25,961 bases of DNA, from assembly GCA_002327445.1 (NCBI GenBank), contig DCWA01000039.1, forward strand, positions 37,050 to 63,010, in the 5' to 3' direction. Below, in pieces: positions 14,312 through 23,187 of the stretch; the first letter of the stretch is position 1, and each line of letters opens with the position of its first letter. The notes below the pieces were generated by a model. The model made no database searches and was not told where the DNA came from. It saw only the letters and a list, made by a program, of their open reading frames with translations. This stretch comes from Desulfobacteraceae bacterium UBA2174 (GTDB taxonomy: Bacteria; Desulfobacterota; Desulfobacteria; Desulfobacterales; UBA2174). The translations under genes and the position numbers were made by a program.

Positions 14312-14921
14312 AGGGTTGGGAACCATCGACGCGGTGCAGGGACGCCAGCTCACCGTCCGCTCCGAATTCGACCTGGACGGCACCCGGATCGGGGACAGCA
14401 TCGCCGTCAACGGCGCCTGCCTCACCGTGGTGCGTCTGGAGGGGCGGCGCTTTACCGTGGACATGTCGCCGGAGACCGCCGCCCGCACCACCCTCGGCCG
14501 TGCCGCCGCGGCCGAGCGGGTCAACCTGGAGCGGGCCCTGCGCCTGTCCGATCGGATCGACGGGCACCTGGTCTTGGGCCACGTGGACGGCATCGGGACC
14601 ATTTCCGGCCGCCGCCGGCAAGCCAACGCCCTGCTGGTGGACATTGCGGTGCCTGAAGCCCTCGGTCGCCACCTGATCGAAAAGGGATCCGTGGCGGTGG
14701 ACGGCATCAGCCTGACGATCAACCGCTGCGATGCCGGCGGGTTTTCCGTGAGCATCATTCCCCACACGGCCCAACTGACCACCGTGGGGTTCAAGCCGGC
14801 GGGATCGCCGGTGAACATCGAAACCGACATCATCGGCAAATACGTGGAAAAATTTCTGGACCGGACGGGCGCCAGCAAGGGCGTCGACATGGCGCTGCTC
14901 GCCCGGACGGGATATCTGTGA
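14292..14921 (+). CDS. ribE: Riboflavin synthase, alpha subunit
   Basis: This 209-residue enzyme dismutates two 6,7-dimethyl-8-ribityllumazine molecules into riboflavin. MFTGIIEGLG at the start is diagnostic. Two lumazine-binding repeats are visible: SIAVNGACLTVV in the first half and SVAVDGISLTIN in the second, with GHVDGIG opening the second barrel. ATG 14292 lies inside the end of ribD; the open frame upstream is a ribD shadow. The length is normal. Confidence 0.96.
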   Translation: MFTGIIEGLGTIDAVQGRQLTVRSEFDLDGTRIGDSIAVNGACLTVVRLEGRRFTVDMSPETAARTTLGRAAAAERVNLERALRLSDRIDGHLVLGHVDGIGTISGRRRQANALLVDIAVPEALGRHLIEKGSVAVDGISLTINRCDAGGFSVSIIPHTAQLTTVGFKPAGSPVNIETDIIGKYVEKFLDRTGASKGVDMALLARTGYL

Positions 14922-14998
14922 GGTCGCGCGACCGGCGCGCCGCCGAACCCCATTCACTCAACCGACACCCAATTGAAGCAGGAGTTCAGATTCAACCC

Positions 14999-16228
14999 AT
15001 GGGACACATCACGATCGAACAGGCCATCGAGGAAATCCGCGCCGGGCGGATGGTGATCCTGGTGGACGACGAAGACCGGGAAAACGAGGGCGACCTGTGC
15101 ATGGCCGCCGAGAAAGCCACTCCCGAAGCCATCAACTTCATGGCCAAGTACGGCCGCGGACTCATCTGCCTGTCGCTCACCGGTGAAATGTGCGACCGGC
15201 TCAACCTGCCGCTGATGGTCGAGCACAACACCTCCGCGTTCCAGACGGGGTTCACCGTGTCCATCGAGGCCGCCCGGGGCGTGACCACCGGCATCAGCGC
15301 AGCCGACCGGGCCGTGACCATCCAGACCGCCGTGGCCGCCGACGCCCAACCCGAGGACCTGGTGCGGCCCGGGCACGTCTTTCCGCTGCGCGCCCGCGAC
15401 GGGGGGGTCATGGTCCGGGTGGGGCAGACCGAGGGCTCGGTGGACCTGGCGCGGTTGGCCGGCTTGAAGCCGAGCGGCGTGATCTGCGAGATCATGGACG
15501 AGGACGGCACCATGGCCCGCATGCCCGCCCTGGAAAAGTTCAGCGCCGAGCATGGCATCGGGATCTGCACCATCGCCGACCTGGTGGCTTACCGGCTGCG
15601 CACCGAATCCTTCGTGCGCCGGGCCGCGGAAACCGAAATCCCCACCATCTACGGGGGCGACTTCAAGATCATCGCCTTCGAATGCGACCTGGACGGGCTC
15701 ACCCACATCGCCCTGGTCAAGGGGGAGATTTCCCCGGAGGAGCCGGTGCTGGTGCGGGTCCATTCCGAGTGCATGACCGGCGACATCTTCGGATCCCGTC
15801 GCTGCGACTGCGGCGACCAGCTCCACAAGGCCATGCAGCAGATCGAGACCGAAGGCCGGGGGGTGATCCTCTACCTGCGCCAGGAGGGCCGCGGCATCGG
15901 CCTGGTCAACAAGCTCAAGGCCTACGAATTGCAGCGCCACGGCTTCGACACGGTGGAGGCCAACCTCAAGCTCGGCTTCAAGGATGACCTGCGCGACTAT
16001 GGCATCGGTGCCCAGATGCTCCACAGCCTCGGGGTGCGCAAGATGCGCCTGCTGACCAACAACCCCAAGAAAATCGTTGGGTTGGAAGGCTACGGGCTCA
16101 GCATCGTGGAACAAGTGCCCATCGAGGTGCCGCCCAACGACCACAACCGCTGCTACCTGGAATGCAAGAAACTCAAGATGGGGCACCTGCTGCATATTCC
16201 GGCCAAGAAGAAAGAAAGTCACAACTGA
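14999..16228 (+). CDS. ribBA: Bifunctional DHBP synthase / GTP cyclohydrolase II
   Basis: The 409-residue product performs both committed steps of riboflavin synthesis. The N-terminal half makes dihydroxybutanone phosphate from ribulose-5-phosphate (VDDEDRENEGDL, 22-33). The C-terminal half opens GTP: zinc cysteines C258, C269 and C271 in CMTGDIFGSRRCDC, and RQEGRGIGLVNKLKAYELQ. I chose ATG 14999 because the protein then begins like the family. However, AGGAG lies 14 bases upstream, far for that ATG but five bases before an in-frame ATT at 14990. A GTG at 14918 overlapping the ribE stop would add 27 atypical residues. Confidence 0.95.
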   Translation: MGHITIEQAIEEIRAGRMVILVDDEDRENEGDLCMAAEKATPEAINFMAKYGRGLICLSLTGEMCDRLNLPLMVEHNTSAFQTGFTVSIEAARGVTTGISAADRAVTIQTAVAADAQPEDLVRPGHVFPLRARDGGVMVRVGQTEGSVDLARLAGLKPSGVICEIMDEDGTMARMPALEKFSAEHGIGICTIADLVAYRLRTESFVRRAAETEIPTIYGGDFKIIAFECDLDGLTHIALVKGEISPEEPVLVRVHSECMTGDIFGSRRCDCGDQLHKAMQQIETEGRGVILYLRQEGRGIGLVNKLKAYELQRHGFDTVEANLKLGFKDDLRDYGIGAQMLHSLGVRKMRLLTNNPKKIVGLEGYGLSIVEQVPIEVPPNDHNRCYLECKKLKMGHLLHIPAKKKESHN

Positions 16229-16250
16229 ATTTCAACACAGGAGGAACCCG

Positions 16251-16724
16251 ATGCCGCACGTCATCGAAGGGGCGCTCAACGCACAGGGAAAACGGTTCGG
16301 CTTGGTCGTCAGCCGGTTCAACGATTTCATCACCGACAAGCTGACCGGCGGGGCCATCGACGCCCTGACCCGCTGCGGCGCCGACCCCGAAGCCATCGCC
16401 ATCGTCAAGGTCCCGGGGGCCTTTGAAATTCCCCTGGTAGCCCAGAAAATGGCCGCCGTGGGGCGCTACGACGCCATCATCTGCCTCGGCGCCGTCATTC
16501 GGGGGGCAACGCCCCACTTCGACTACGTCAGTGCCGAAGTGTCCAAGGGCATCGCCCAGGTGGGACTCGCATCGGGGCTCCCGGTGATTTTCGGCGTCGT
16601 GACCACCGACACCATCGAACAGGCCATCGAGCGTGCCGGCACCAAGGCCGGCAACAAGGGGTGGAGCGCGGCCATCAGCGCCGTGGAGATGGCCAACCTC
16701 ATGGACCAAGTGGAGCGCGGCTGA
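16251..16724 (+). CDS. ribH: 6,7-dimethyl-8-ribityllumazine synthase
   Basis: The 157-residue product condenses the RibD pathway product with dihydroxybutanone phosphate. VVSRFNDFIT, KVPGAFEIP (53-61) and GAVIRGATPHFDYV with H89 are the active-site signatures. AGGAGG lies six bases before the ATG. It usually assembles as a pentamer or 60-mer capsid. It is followed immediately by nusB, a common bacterial arrangement. Confidence 0.97.
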   Translation: MPHVIEGALNAQGKRFGLVVSRFNDFITDKLTGGAIDALTRCGADPEAIAIVKVPGAFEIPLVAQKMAAVGRYDAIICLGAVIRGATPHFDYVSAEVSKGIAQVGLASGLPVIFGVVTTDTIEQAIERAGTKAGNKGWSAAISAVEMANLMDQVERG

Positions 16725-16729
16725 CAATC

Positions 16730-17293
16730 ATGGGAAACCGACGCCGGGCCCGCGAGCTGGCCATGCAGGCCCTATTCTTCATCGACATGCGGCCGGACAC
16801 CGACGAACAGGACCCCCTGGCGCTGTTCTGCCGGACCTGTCCGCCACCCAAGTCCTGCCAGCCGCTGTTCACCGAGCTGGTCCAGGGCGTGCGCCGTCAA
16901 CTGGCCCGGATCGACCCGATCATCGAGCGGTTTTCCAGCAACTGGAAGATATCCCGCATGGCGGGGGTGGACCGCAACGTGATGCGCCTGGCGGTCTACG
17001 AGCTGCTGTGCTGCCCGGACATTCCACCCAAGGTGTCGATCAACGAGGCCATCGATATCGGCAAGAAATACGGCACCGAGGAATCCGGGGCCTTCATCAA
17101 TGGCATCCTGGACGCCATCCACTTGGCGATGGAGCGGGAGGGGCTGGCCCTGTCCCCTGAAACCGGCCAACCGCCCCCCCGGCCTGAACCGCAACAGATC
17201 CCCCAGGCCCCCGATCCGCCGGAACCCCCCCCGGAAACGGTGAAACGGGTGAAAGTGGGCCGGGGGCTGGTGCGCCGACGCACCGTTTCCTGA
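16730..17293 (+). CDS. nusB: Transcription antitermination factor NusB with a long proline-rich tail
   Basis: NusB binds boxA RNA with S10 (NusE) and supports rRNA antitermination. The helical core is clear: RRRARELAMQALFF at the start, then NWKISRMAGVDRNVMRLAVYEL and SINEAIDIGKKYGTEESGAFINGILD. The core ends near residue 145, the normal length. About 40 more residues follow, dense in Pro and Glu and closing with a basic VKVGRGLVRRRTVS. The ATG is five bases after the ribH stop with no good ribosome site nearby, so translation is probably coupled. The tail is unusual for the family. Confidence 0.93.
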   Translation: MGNRRRARELAMQALFFIDMRPDTDEQDPLALFCRTCPPPKSCQPLFTELVQGVRRQLARIDPIIERFSSNWKISRMAGVDRNVMRLAVYELLCCPDIPPKVSINEAIDIGKKYGTEESGAFINGILDAIHLAMEREGLALSPETGQPPPRPEPQQIPQAPDPPEPPPETVKRVKVGRGLVRRRTVS

Positions 17294-17312
17294 CCACGGG
17301 AGGATACGTATC

Positions 17313-17939
17313 ATGATCATCGACACGCTGGCTGTGGGCCCCATCATGGCCAACTGCTACATCCTGGGCTGCGAAGAGACCCGCTTGGCCGCGGTAATCG
17401 ATCCCGGCGACGAGGGGGACCGCATCCTTGCCGCCGTTGCGCGCCAGGGGCTCAAGGTCGTTGCGATCTTGAACACTCACGGGCACTTCGACCATGTCGG
17501 GGCCAACGCGGCCCTCAAGGCGGCCACCGGGGCCGAAATCCTGATTCATGCCCTGGATGCCCCGATGCTCGCCGATCTGGCCAGCGCCGGACGCATGTTC
17601 GGCCTGCGGGTGGAAAACTCTCCGCCGCCGGACCGCACCCTCGCCGACGGCGACCGCATCCAGGTGGGCAACCTGACCCTGGAAGTCATCCACACCCCGG
17701 GCCATACTCCCGGAGGCGTGGCCTTTTACACCGACAGCGCCGTCTTCGTCGGCGACACCCTCTTTGCCGGATCCATCGGCCGCACCGACCTCCCCGGGGG
17801 GGATTTCGATACGCTGATCCACAGCATTCACAGCCGCCTCTTCACACTGGACGATGCCGTAAAGGTCTATCCCGGCCACATGGACCCGACCACCATCGGC
17901 CGCGAGAAACGCAACAACCCCTTCGTCGGGAGAGGCTGA
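17313..17939 (+). CDS. Glyoxalase-II-like metallo-beta-lactamase-fold hydrolase
   Basis: This 208-residue protein has the metal motif THGHFDH (55-61), a later HTPGHTPGG and a terminal YPGHMDPTTIGREK. This fits the short YcbL-type group of the MBL superfamily, which hydrolyse thioesters such as S-lactoylglutathione or related compounds. The C-terminal substrate domain of classical GloB is missing, so the true substrate is uncertain. GGAGG lies nine bases before the ATG, overlapping a GATACGTATC palindrome. It follows nusB by 19 bp and likely closes the long operon. Confidence 0.85.
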   Translation: MIIDTLAVGPIMANCYILGCEETRLAAVIDPGDEGDRILAAVARQGLKVVAILNTHGHFDHVGANAALKAATGAEILIHALDAPMLADLASAGRMFGLRVENSPPPDRTLADGDRIQVGNLTLEVIHTPGHTPGGVAFYTDSAVFVGDTLFAGSIGRTDLPGGDFDTLIHSIHSRLFTLDDAVKVYPGHMDPTTIGREKRNNPFVGRG

Positions 17940-17947
17940 GGATGACC

Positions 17948-17971
17948 CCGGCCCGACGGCCGGCCTGTTTT
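17948..17971 (+). terminator. Weak candidate terminator after the hydrolase gene
   Basis: CCGGCC and GGCCGG form a 6-bp GC stem with loop CGAC, followed by CCTGTTTT. The T run is short and offset, so termination is uncertain. The ispG promoter begins about 20 bp further on. Confidence 0.4.
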
Positions 17972-17990
17972 CCCTGGACGCCAATAGCGC

Positions 17991-18019
17991 TTGAACCCCA
18001 TCCGCGCCTTTGGTAGGCT
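17991..18019 (+). promoter_or_regulatory. Promoter before ispG
   Basis: TTGAAC (17991-17996), a 17-base spacer and TAGGCT (18014-18019) make a good sigma70-type match. It gives a leader of about 130 nt before ispG. Confidence 0.65.
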
Positions 18020-18155
18020 GAAGGCCCGAATTCCCGGTTTCCTTTTCACACCCTGAAATTCGGGCTGAATCCCCGTTCGATCCGTCCCGGAGGAAAATGG
18101 CCGACGCACCGACCTTCCATCATGTCCCGAGACCTGACGCACGCCTCCTGCTGCC

Positions 18156-19232
18156 ATGACCACCTTCATCGAACGAAAAAACACGCGCCGGATCCAGGTG
18201 GGCACCGTCCCGGTGGGCGGGGGCGCCCCGGTGAGCGTCCAGTCCATGACCACCACGGACACCCGGGACCCGGCCGCCACCGTGGCCCAGATCCGGCGCC
18301 TGGCGGCCGCCGGTTGCGAGATCGTGCGGGTGGCGGTGCCCGATGCCGATGCGGCCCGGGCCATCGGCGCCATCCGCCGGGCCATCGACATTCCATTGAT
18401 CGCCGACATCCACTTCGACCACCGGCTGGCCATTGCCAGCGCCAAGGCCGGGGCCGACGGGCTGCGGATCAACCCGGGCAACATCGGCAGCCGCGACAAG
18501 GTCCGGGCGGTGGTGGATGCGGCCCGGGACCACGGTCTGGCCATCCGCATCGGGGTCAACGCCGGCAGCCTGGAAAAGGATCTGTTGACCCGCTACGGCC
18601 ATGCCAGCGCCGAGGCGATGGTGGAAAGCGCGCTGCGCCATATCGACGCCGTGGCCTCCATGGGCTTCGAACAGATCAAGGTATCGATCAAGGCCTCGGA
18701 CGTGGCCCGGACCGTGGCGGCCTACCGGGAACTGTCCCGGCGCTGTGATTTTCCACTGCACCTGGGCGTCACCGAGGCCGGCGGCCTCTATTCCGGCATT
18801 GTCAAGAGCGCCCTGGGTATCGGCATGCTGCTGGCCGAGGGAATCGGCGACACGCTGCGCGTATCGCTGACCCGCGATCCGGTGGAAGAGGTGCGCGTCG
18901 GCTACGAGATTCTCCGGGCCCTGGACATGCGGCACCGCGGCGCGGAGATCGTCTCCTGCCCCACCTGCGGACGCTGCCGGATCGACCTGTTTTCCATCGC
19001 CGCCCGGGTCGAGCAGGCCCTGATGACCCGCACCGCCCCGATCAAGGTGGCCGTGATGGGATGCACGGTCAACGGTCCGGGCGAAGCGCGGGAGGCGGAT
19101 GTGGGCATCGCCGGCGGCGACGGCATCGGCATCCTGTTCAAAAAAGGCCGGGTGGTCAAAAAATTTCCGCAGGATCGGCTTGTGGAGGAGCTGTTGACCG
19201 CCGTGGCCGAATACGACCGGGAGCATCCGTGA
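18156..19232 (+). CDS. ispG: 4-hydroxy-3-methylbut-2-en-1-yl diphosphate synthase
   Basis: This 358-residue iron-sulphur enzyme makes HMBPP in the MEP isoprenoid pathway. SVQSMTTTDT near the start, IADIHFDHRLA, and the 4Fe-4S ligands C268, C271 and C303 with E310 (GCTVNGPGEA) are present. An extra cysteine C274 lies in CPTCGRC. The bacterial short form without the plant insertion fits the length. No clear ribosome binding site precedes ATG 18156, so the start is less certain than the identity. It has its own promoter and is followed by proS after 145 bp; that gap holds a CCTGCCGGCAGG palindrome (19247-19258). Confidence 0.96.
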   Translation: MTTFIERKNTRRIQVGTVPVGGGAPVSVQSMTTTDTRDPAATVAQIRRLAAAGCEIVRVAVPDADAARAIGAIRRAIDIPLIADIHFDHRLAIASAKAGADGLRINPGNIGSRDKVRAVVDAARDHGLAIRIGVNAGSLEKDLLTRYGHASAEAMVESALRHIDAVASMGFEQIKVSIKASDVARTVAAYRELSRRCDFPLHLGVTEAGGLYSGIVKSALGIGMLLAEGIGDTLRVSLTRDPVEEVRVGYEILRALDMRHRGAEIVSCPTCGRCRIDLFSIAARVEQALMTRTAPIKVAVMGCTVNGPGEAREADVGIAGGDGIGILFKKGRVVKKFPQDRLVEELLTAVAEYDREHP

Positions 19233-19377
19233 AAGCGCCGCGCAGCCCTGCCGGCAGGCCGCGTCATCCTTGTTTCGAGCTTTCCCGGTTTGCGCTGTCG
19301 TGACATTGTCTGATCGTTGATGGGTTGTTTTTTCTTTGCCAACCGCTTGCACGCACCGCCGAGGAGAATGAATTCCG

Positions 19378-20910
19378 ATGACGACACCCTCCCCCCAATC
19401 CGCCATCCAGCCGACCCGCGACGAAGACTACCCCGAATGGTACCAGCAGGTGATCAAGGCCAGCGACATGGCCGAAAACTCGCCCGTGCGGGGCTGCATG
19501 GTCATCAAGCCCTGGGGGTTTGCCCTGTGGGAGAACATCGTCCGCATCGTGGATGCGCGCCTGAAGGCCATCGGAGTGCGCAATGCGTACTTTCCCATAT
19601 TCATTCCTTTGAATTTTCTGGAAAAAGAAGCGCAGCACGTCGAGGGCTTCGCCAAGGAATGCGCCGTGGTGACCCACCACCGGCTCGAGAAGGGGGCGGA
19701 CGGCGGCCTGGTGCCCGCGGGGGAACTGACCGAGCCGCTCATCGTGCGCCCCACCTCCGAGACGATCATCGGCGATTCGTTTTCCAAGTGGGTCAAGAGC
19801 TATCGCGACCTGCCGATCCTCATCAACCAGTGGGGCAACGTGGTGCGCTGGGAGATGCGCACCCGGATCTTCCTGCGCACCAGCGAGTTTCTCTGGCACG
19901 AGGGGCACACGGTCCACGCCACGGCCGAAGAGGCCATGCGCCTGACGCAGTCGATCCTGGACATCTATGTCGATCTGGCCGAAAATTGCCTCGCCATGCC
20001 GGTGATCGCCGGCAAGAAGTCGCCGGCGGAGCGCTTCCCCGGCGCCGACGACACATTGACCATCGAAGCGATGATGCAGGACCGCAAGGCCCTGCAGGCC
20101 GGCACCTCCCACTTTCTGGGCCAGAACTTCGCCAGGGCCCAGCAGATCAAGTACCAGGACGCCAACGAGCAGGAGCAATTCGCCTGGACCACCTCCTGGG
20201 CGGTTTCCACGCGCCTGCTCGGCGGACTGGTCATGACCCACGGCGATGACGACGGCGTGATCCTGCCGCCGCGGGTCGCCTCTTCGCACCTCGTGCTGCT
20301 GCCAGTCATCCGCAAAGCCGCCGATCAGGGGCCGGTGATGGAATACGTGGATGCCCTGGCCCGGTCGTTGCGCGCGGTGGATTACCACGGACAGCCGCTG
20401 CGGGTGGAAGTCGACGCCCGAGATACCGGCGGCGCCCGCAACTGGGACTGGATCAAGAAGGGCATTCCTCTGCGTATCGAAATCGGGCCACGCGATCTGG
20501 CCAAGGACGCGGTGTTTTTTTCCCGGCGCGACCGGGACCACCGGGACAAGACGGCCATGAGGCGGGCCGAGTTCGTGGCCGGCGTGACAGGCCTGTTGGA
20601 CGACATCCAGCAAACCCTTCACAGCCGGGCCCTGGCCTTTCAGCAGGCCAATACCCGGTCCATCGATACCGAGGAGGATTTTTACGACTATTTCACCCCG
20701 AAGCGGATCGAGCGCCCCGAAATCCACGGCGGATTCGCCTTGGCCCACTGGTGCGGCGACGCCCGCTGCGAGGAAAAGATCAAGTCGGACCTGGGGGTGA
20801 CGATCCGCTGCCTGCCCTTCGACGAAGACCGGTTTGCCCCGGCGCCAGGAAAATGTATCGCCTGCGGCCGGCAAAGCCCCCGAAGGGTGATTTTCGCCAA
20901 GTCGTACTAG
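19378..20910 (+). CDS. proS: Proline--tRNA ligase, archaeal/eukaryal type
   Basis: The 510-residue product charges tRNA-Pro. It is of the shorter type without the editing insertion found in E. coli ProRS. Features are the N-terminal YPEWYQQVIKASDMAENSPVRG split around the first helix, motif 2 RWEMRTRIFLRTSEFLWHEGH, and motif 3 within GGLVMTHGDDDGVILPPRVA. A C-terminal domain contains paired cysteines (C-GDARC, CIACG) and ends in Tyr (FAKSY), as type-3 enzymes do. GAGGAG lies 11 bases before ATG 19378; an out-of-frame ATG sits between them at 19368. Confidence 0.96.
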   Translation: MTTPSPQSAIQPTRDEDYPEWYQQVIKASDMAENSPVRGCMVIKPWGFALWENIVRIVDARLKAIGVRNAYFPIFIPLNFLEKEAQHVEGFAKECAVVTHHRLEKGADGGLVPAGELTEPLIVRPTSETIIGDSFSKWVKSYRDLPILINQWGNVVRWEMRTRIFLRTSEFLWHEGHTVHATAEEAMRLTQSILDIYVDLAENCLAMPVIAGKKSPAERFPGADDTLTIEAMMQDRKALQAGTSHFLGQNFARAQQIKYQDANEQEQFAWTTSWAVSTRLLGGLVMTHGDDDGVILPPRVASSHLVLLPVIRKAADQGPVMEYVDALARSLRAVDYHGQPLRVEVDARDTGGARNWDWIKKGIPLRIEIGPRDLAKDAVFFSRRDRDHRDKTAMRRAEFVAGVTGLLDDIQQTLHSRALAFQQANTRSIDTEEDFYDYFTPKRIERPEIHGGFALAHWCGDARCEEKIKSDLGVTIRCLPFDEDRFAPAPGKCIACGRQSPRRVIFAKSY

Positions 20911-20968
20911 GCTGAAGAATTTGAAATTTTCGGAAAATAACGCCCGAAATCAAGCAGGTCGGATTTGC

Positions 20969-20998
20969 CGGGCCTGCCCGACCCGTCCGGCAGGCCCG
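20969..20998. other. Strong hairpin in the proS-relA gap
   Basis: CGGGCCTGCC (20969-20978) and GGCAGGCCCG (20989-20998) form a perfect 10-bp stem with a 10-base loop. It lies 24 bp before the (p)ppGpp synthetase start. No T run follows, so it is not a standard terminator; it may affect the leader of the next gene. Confidence 0.6.
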
Positions 20999-21021
20999 AC
21001 GGCCAACCGAAACGCGGAACC

Positions 21022-23175
21022 ATGATCCGGATCAGCGACATTCTTGAGCGGGTGGCCGAGGCCAATTCCGATGCCGATCTGGACATCATCGACAGGGCCT
21101 ACGTGTATTCGGCCAGAGTCCATGCCGGACAACTGCGCCTCTCCGGCGAGCCCTACCTCTTGCACCCCCTGGAAGTCGCCTTCGTCCTGGCCCAGATGAA
21201 CCTGGATCCGGTCAGCGTGGCCGCCGGTTTGCTCCACGACGTGGTGGAAGACACCCATGCCACGCCCGATGAAATCGAAGCCATGTTCGGCTCCGAGGTG
21301 CGCCACATCGTCGACGGCGTCACCAAGATGAGCAAGGTCACGGTGAGCGACTCGCGCACCCGCCAGGCTGAAAGCATCCGCAAGATGCTCCTGGCCATGG
21401 CCGACGACCTGCGCGTCATCCTGATCAAGCTGGCCGACCGGCTCCACAACATGCGGACCCTCCAGTACCACAAACCGCCCAAACGCCTGGAAATCGCCAC
21501 CGAAACCCTCGACATCTACGCCCCCATCGCAGCCCGCCTCGGGATCTACTGGATGAAGCACGAGCTGGAGGACATCGCCTTCCAGCACACCGAACCCGAA
21601 GCCTATGACACCATCAAGCAGTTGGTGGCCCGTTCCCGCGTCGAGCGCGAGGAGTACGTGCAGAAGGTGATGGACATCATCCGCGAGCGCACCACGGACG
21701 CCGGACTCCAGGGCCGGGTGCTGGGCCGCTACAAGAAGTATTACAGCATCCACAACAAGATGAAGGCCCAGAACCTCGCCTTCGAGGATGTCTACGACAT
21801 CATCGGATTCCGCATCATCCTGGACACCATCCCCCACTGCTACGAAGCTCTGGGGGTGATTCACGCGCTCTGGAAGCCCATCGACATCAAGTTCAAGGAC
21901 TATATCGCCCGCCCCAAGAGCAACATGTACCAGTCCCTGCACACCACCGTGATCGGTCCCGGCGGGATGCGCATCGAGATCCAGATCCGAACCGAGGAAA
22001 TGGACGAGGTGGCCAAGAGCGGGGTGGCGGCCCATTGGAGCTACAAGGAGGGAAAAAGCGCCAATCCCAAGGTGAGCCAGCAGTTCGCCTGGATTCAGAA
22101 CCTCATCGAAAACCAGGAGAACATCCGCGATCCCCGGGAATTCATGGAGAATGTGCGGATCGACCTCTTTCCCGACGAGGTCTACGTGTTCACGCCCAAC
22201 GGGGACATCCGCAGCCTGGCCCGGGGCGCCACACCGGTGGATTTCGCCTACCTGATCCACACCGAAGTGGGTCATCACCTCGCCGGGGCCAAGATCAACG
22301 GGCGTCTGGTCCCGCTCCAGACCGAACTGGAAACCGGCGACGTGGTGGAAATCGTCACGTCCCCCAAGGGGCATCCGAGCAAGGATTGGCTTGGATTTGT
22401 CAAGACGGTCAAGGCACGGGCCAAGATCCGGCAGTGGATCAAGACCCAGGAAAAGGAGCGCAGCCTCTCCCTGGGCCGCGAAATGTGCGAAAAGGCGTTC
22501 CGCAAGTACCGCATGAGCTTCAATACCGTGCTCAAAACCCCCGAGATGGAAAAGGTGGTGGACGAATTCGGATTCAAGACCACCGAGGATCTCATCGCGA
22601 GCATCGGCTACGGTAAAATCACCCCGCTTCAGGTCGTGCGGCGATTTCTGCCCAAGCCGGAGGATCTGGCAAAGTCCGACGAAGCCTCATTGATCAAGAA
22701 GCTCATCGGCTCGGTGCGCAAGCGCAAGACCAAGACCAAAACCGGGGTGACGGTCAAGGGGCTCGACGACATCCTGGTGCGCTTCGGCAAGTGCTGCCAG
22801 CCGGTGCCGGGCGATCCCATCGTCGGCTACATCACCCGGGGATCGGGGGTGACGATCCACCGCAGCGACTGCGTCAACGCCCTCAAGCTCAACGCCGATC
22901 GGTACATCGATGTGGAATGGAGCCAGGAGGTGGCCGAGACCTACCCGGTGAAAATCCGGGTGAGCGCGGTGGATCGGGTGGGGTTGCTGGTGGACGTGGT
23001 TTCCAACATCAGCAAGAATGGCGCCAACATCATTTCCGCCTGGACCGAAACCAAGGACGACCACACCGTCGACGGGCTCTTTACCATCGGGGTGGCCGAC
23101 ACGCAGCACCTCAATCGTATCCTCAACGACATCCGCAAGGTCAAACGGGTGCAGGGCGTCCGGCGGGTAAAGTGA
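21022..23175 (+). CDS. Bifunctional (p)ppGpp synthetase/hydrolase (RelA/SpoT family)
   Basis: This 717-residue stringent-response enzyme has the full Rel layout. The HD hydrolase domain (about 20-180) keeps H48, H72-D73 and E76-D77 (LLHDVVEDT), so hydrolysis looks intact. The synthetase (about 230-340) has GRYKKYYSIHNKM, FKDYIARPKSNMYQSLHT and EIQIRTEEMDEVAKSG. TGS (about 380-455), a conserved CC (591-592, GKCCQPVPGD) and a C-terminal ACT domain follow. I start at ATG 21022 (MIRISDILERV); the upstream TTG frame runs through a hairpin. It is probably the organism's Rel/SpoT. It converges on rpmB with only 12 bp between. Confidence 0.95.
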   Translation: MIRISDILERVAEANSDADLDIIDRAYVYSARVHAGQLRLSGEPYLLHPLEVAFVLAQMNLDPVSVAAGLLHDVVEDTHATPDEIEAMFGSEVRHIVDGVTKMSKVTVSDSRTRQAESIRKMLLAMADDLRVILIKLADRLHNMRTLQYHKPPKRLEIATETLDIYAPIAARLGIYWMKHELEDIAFQHTEPEAYDTIKQLVARSRVEREEYVQKVMDIIRERTTDAGLQGRVLGRYKKYYSIHNKMKAQNLAFEDVYDIIGFRIILDTIPHCYEALGVIHALWKPIDIKFKDYIARPKSNMYQSLHTTVIGPGGMRIEIQIRTEEMDEVAKSGVAAHWSYKEGKSANPKVSQQFAWIQNLIENQENIRDPREFMENVRIDLFPDEVYVFTPNGDIRSLARGATPVDFAYLIHTEVGHHLAGAKINGRLVPLQTELETGDVVEIVTSPKGHPSKDWLGFVKTVKARAKIRQWIKTQEKERSLSLGREMCEKAFRKYRMSFNTVLKTPEMEKVVDEFGFKTTEDLIASIGYGKITPLQVVRRFLPKPEDLAKSDEASLIKKLIGSVRKRKTKTKTGVTVKGLDDILVRFGKCCQPVPGDPIVGYITRGSGVTIHRSDCVNALKLNADRYIDVEWSQEVAETYPVKIRVSAVDRVGLLVDVVSNISKNGANIISAWTETKDDHTVDGLFTIGVADTQHLNRILNDIRKVKRVQGVRRVK

Positions 23176-23187
23176 GTCCGGTCCCCG

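Noticed and set aside
12984..15000. FMN riboswitch controlling ribD or ribBA
   Set aside because: Genes overlap or nearly abut and there is no room or visible conserved structure for the aptamer.
14954..16222. 422-codon minus-strand open frame opposite ribBA
   Set aside because: Antisense shadow; the sense strand encodes both complete enzyme domains.
19264..20874. 536-codon minus-strand open frame opposite proS
   Set aside because: Antisense shadow of a clear synthetase gene.
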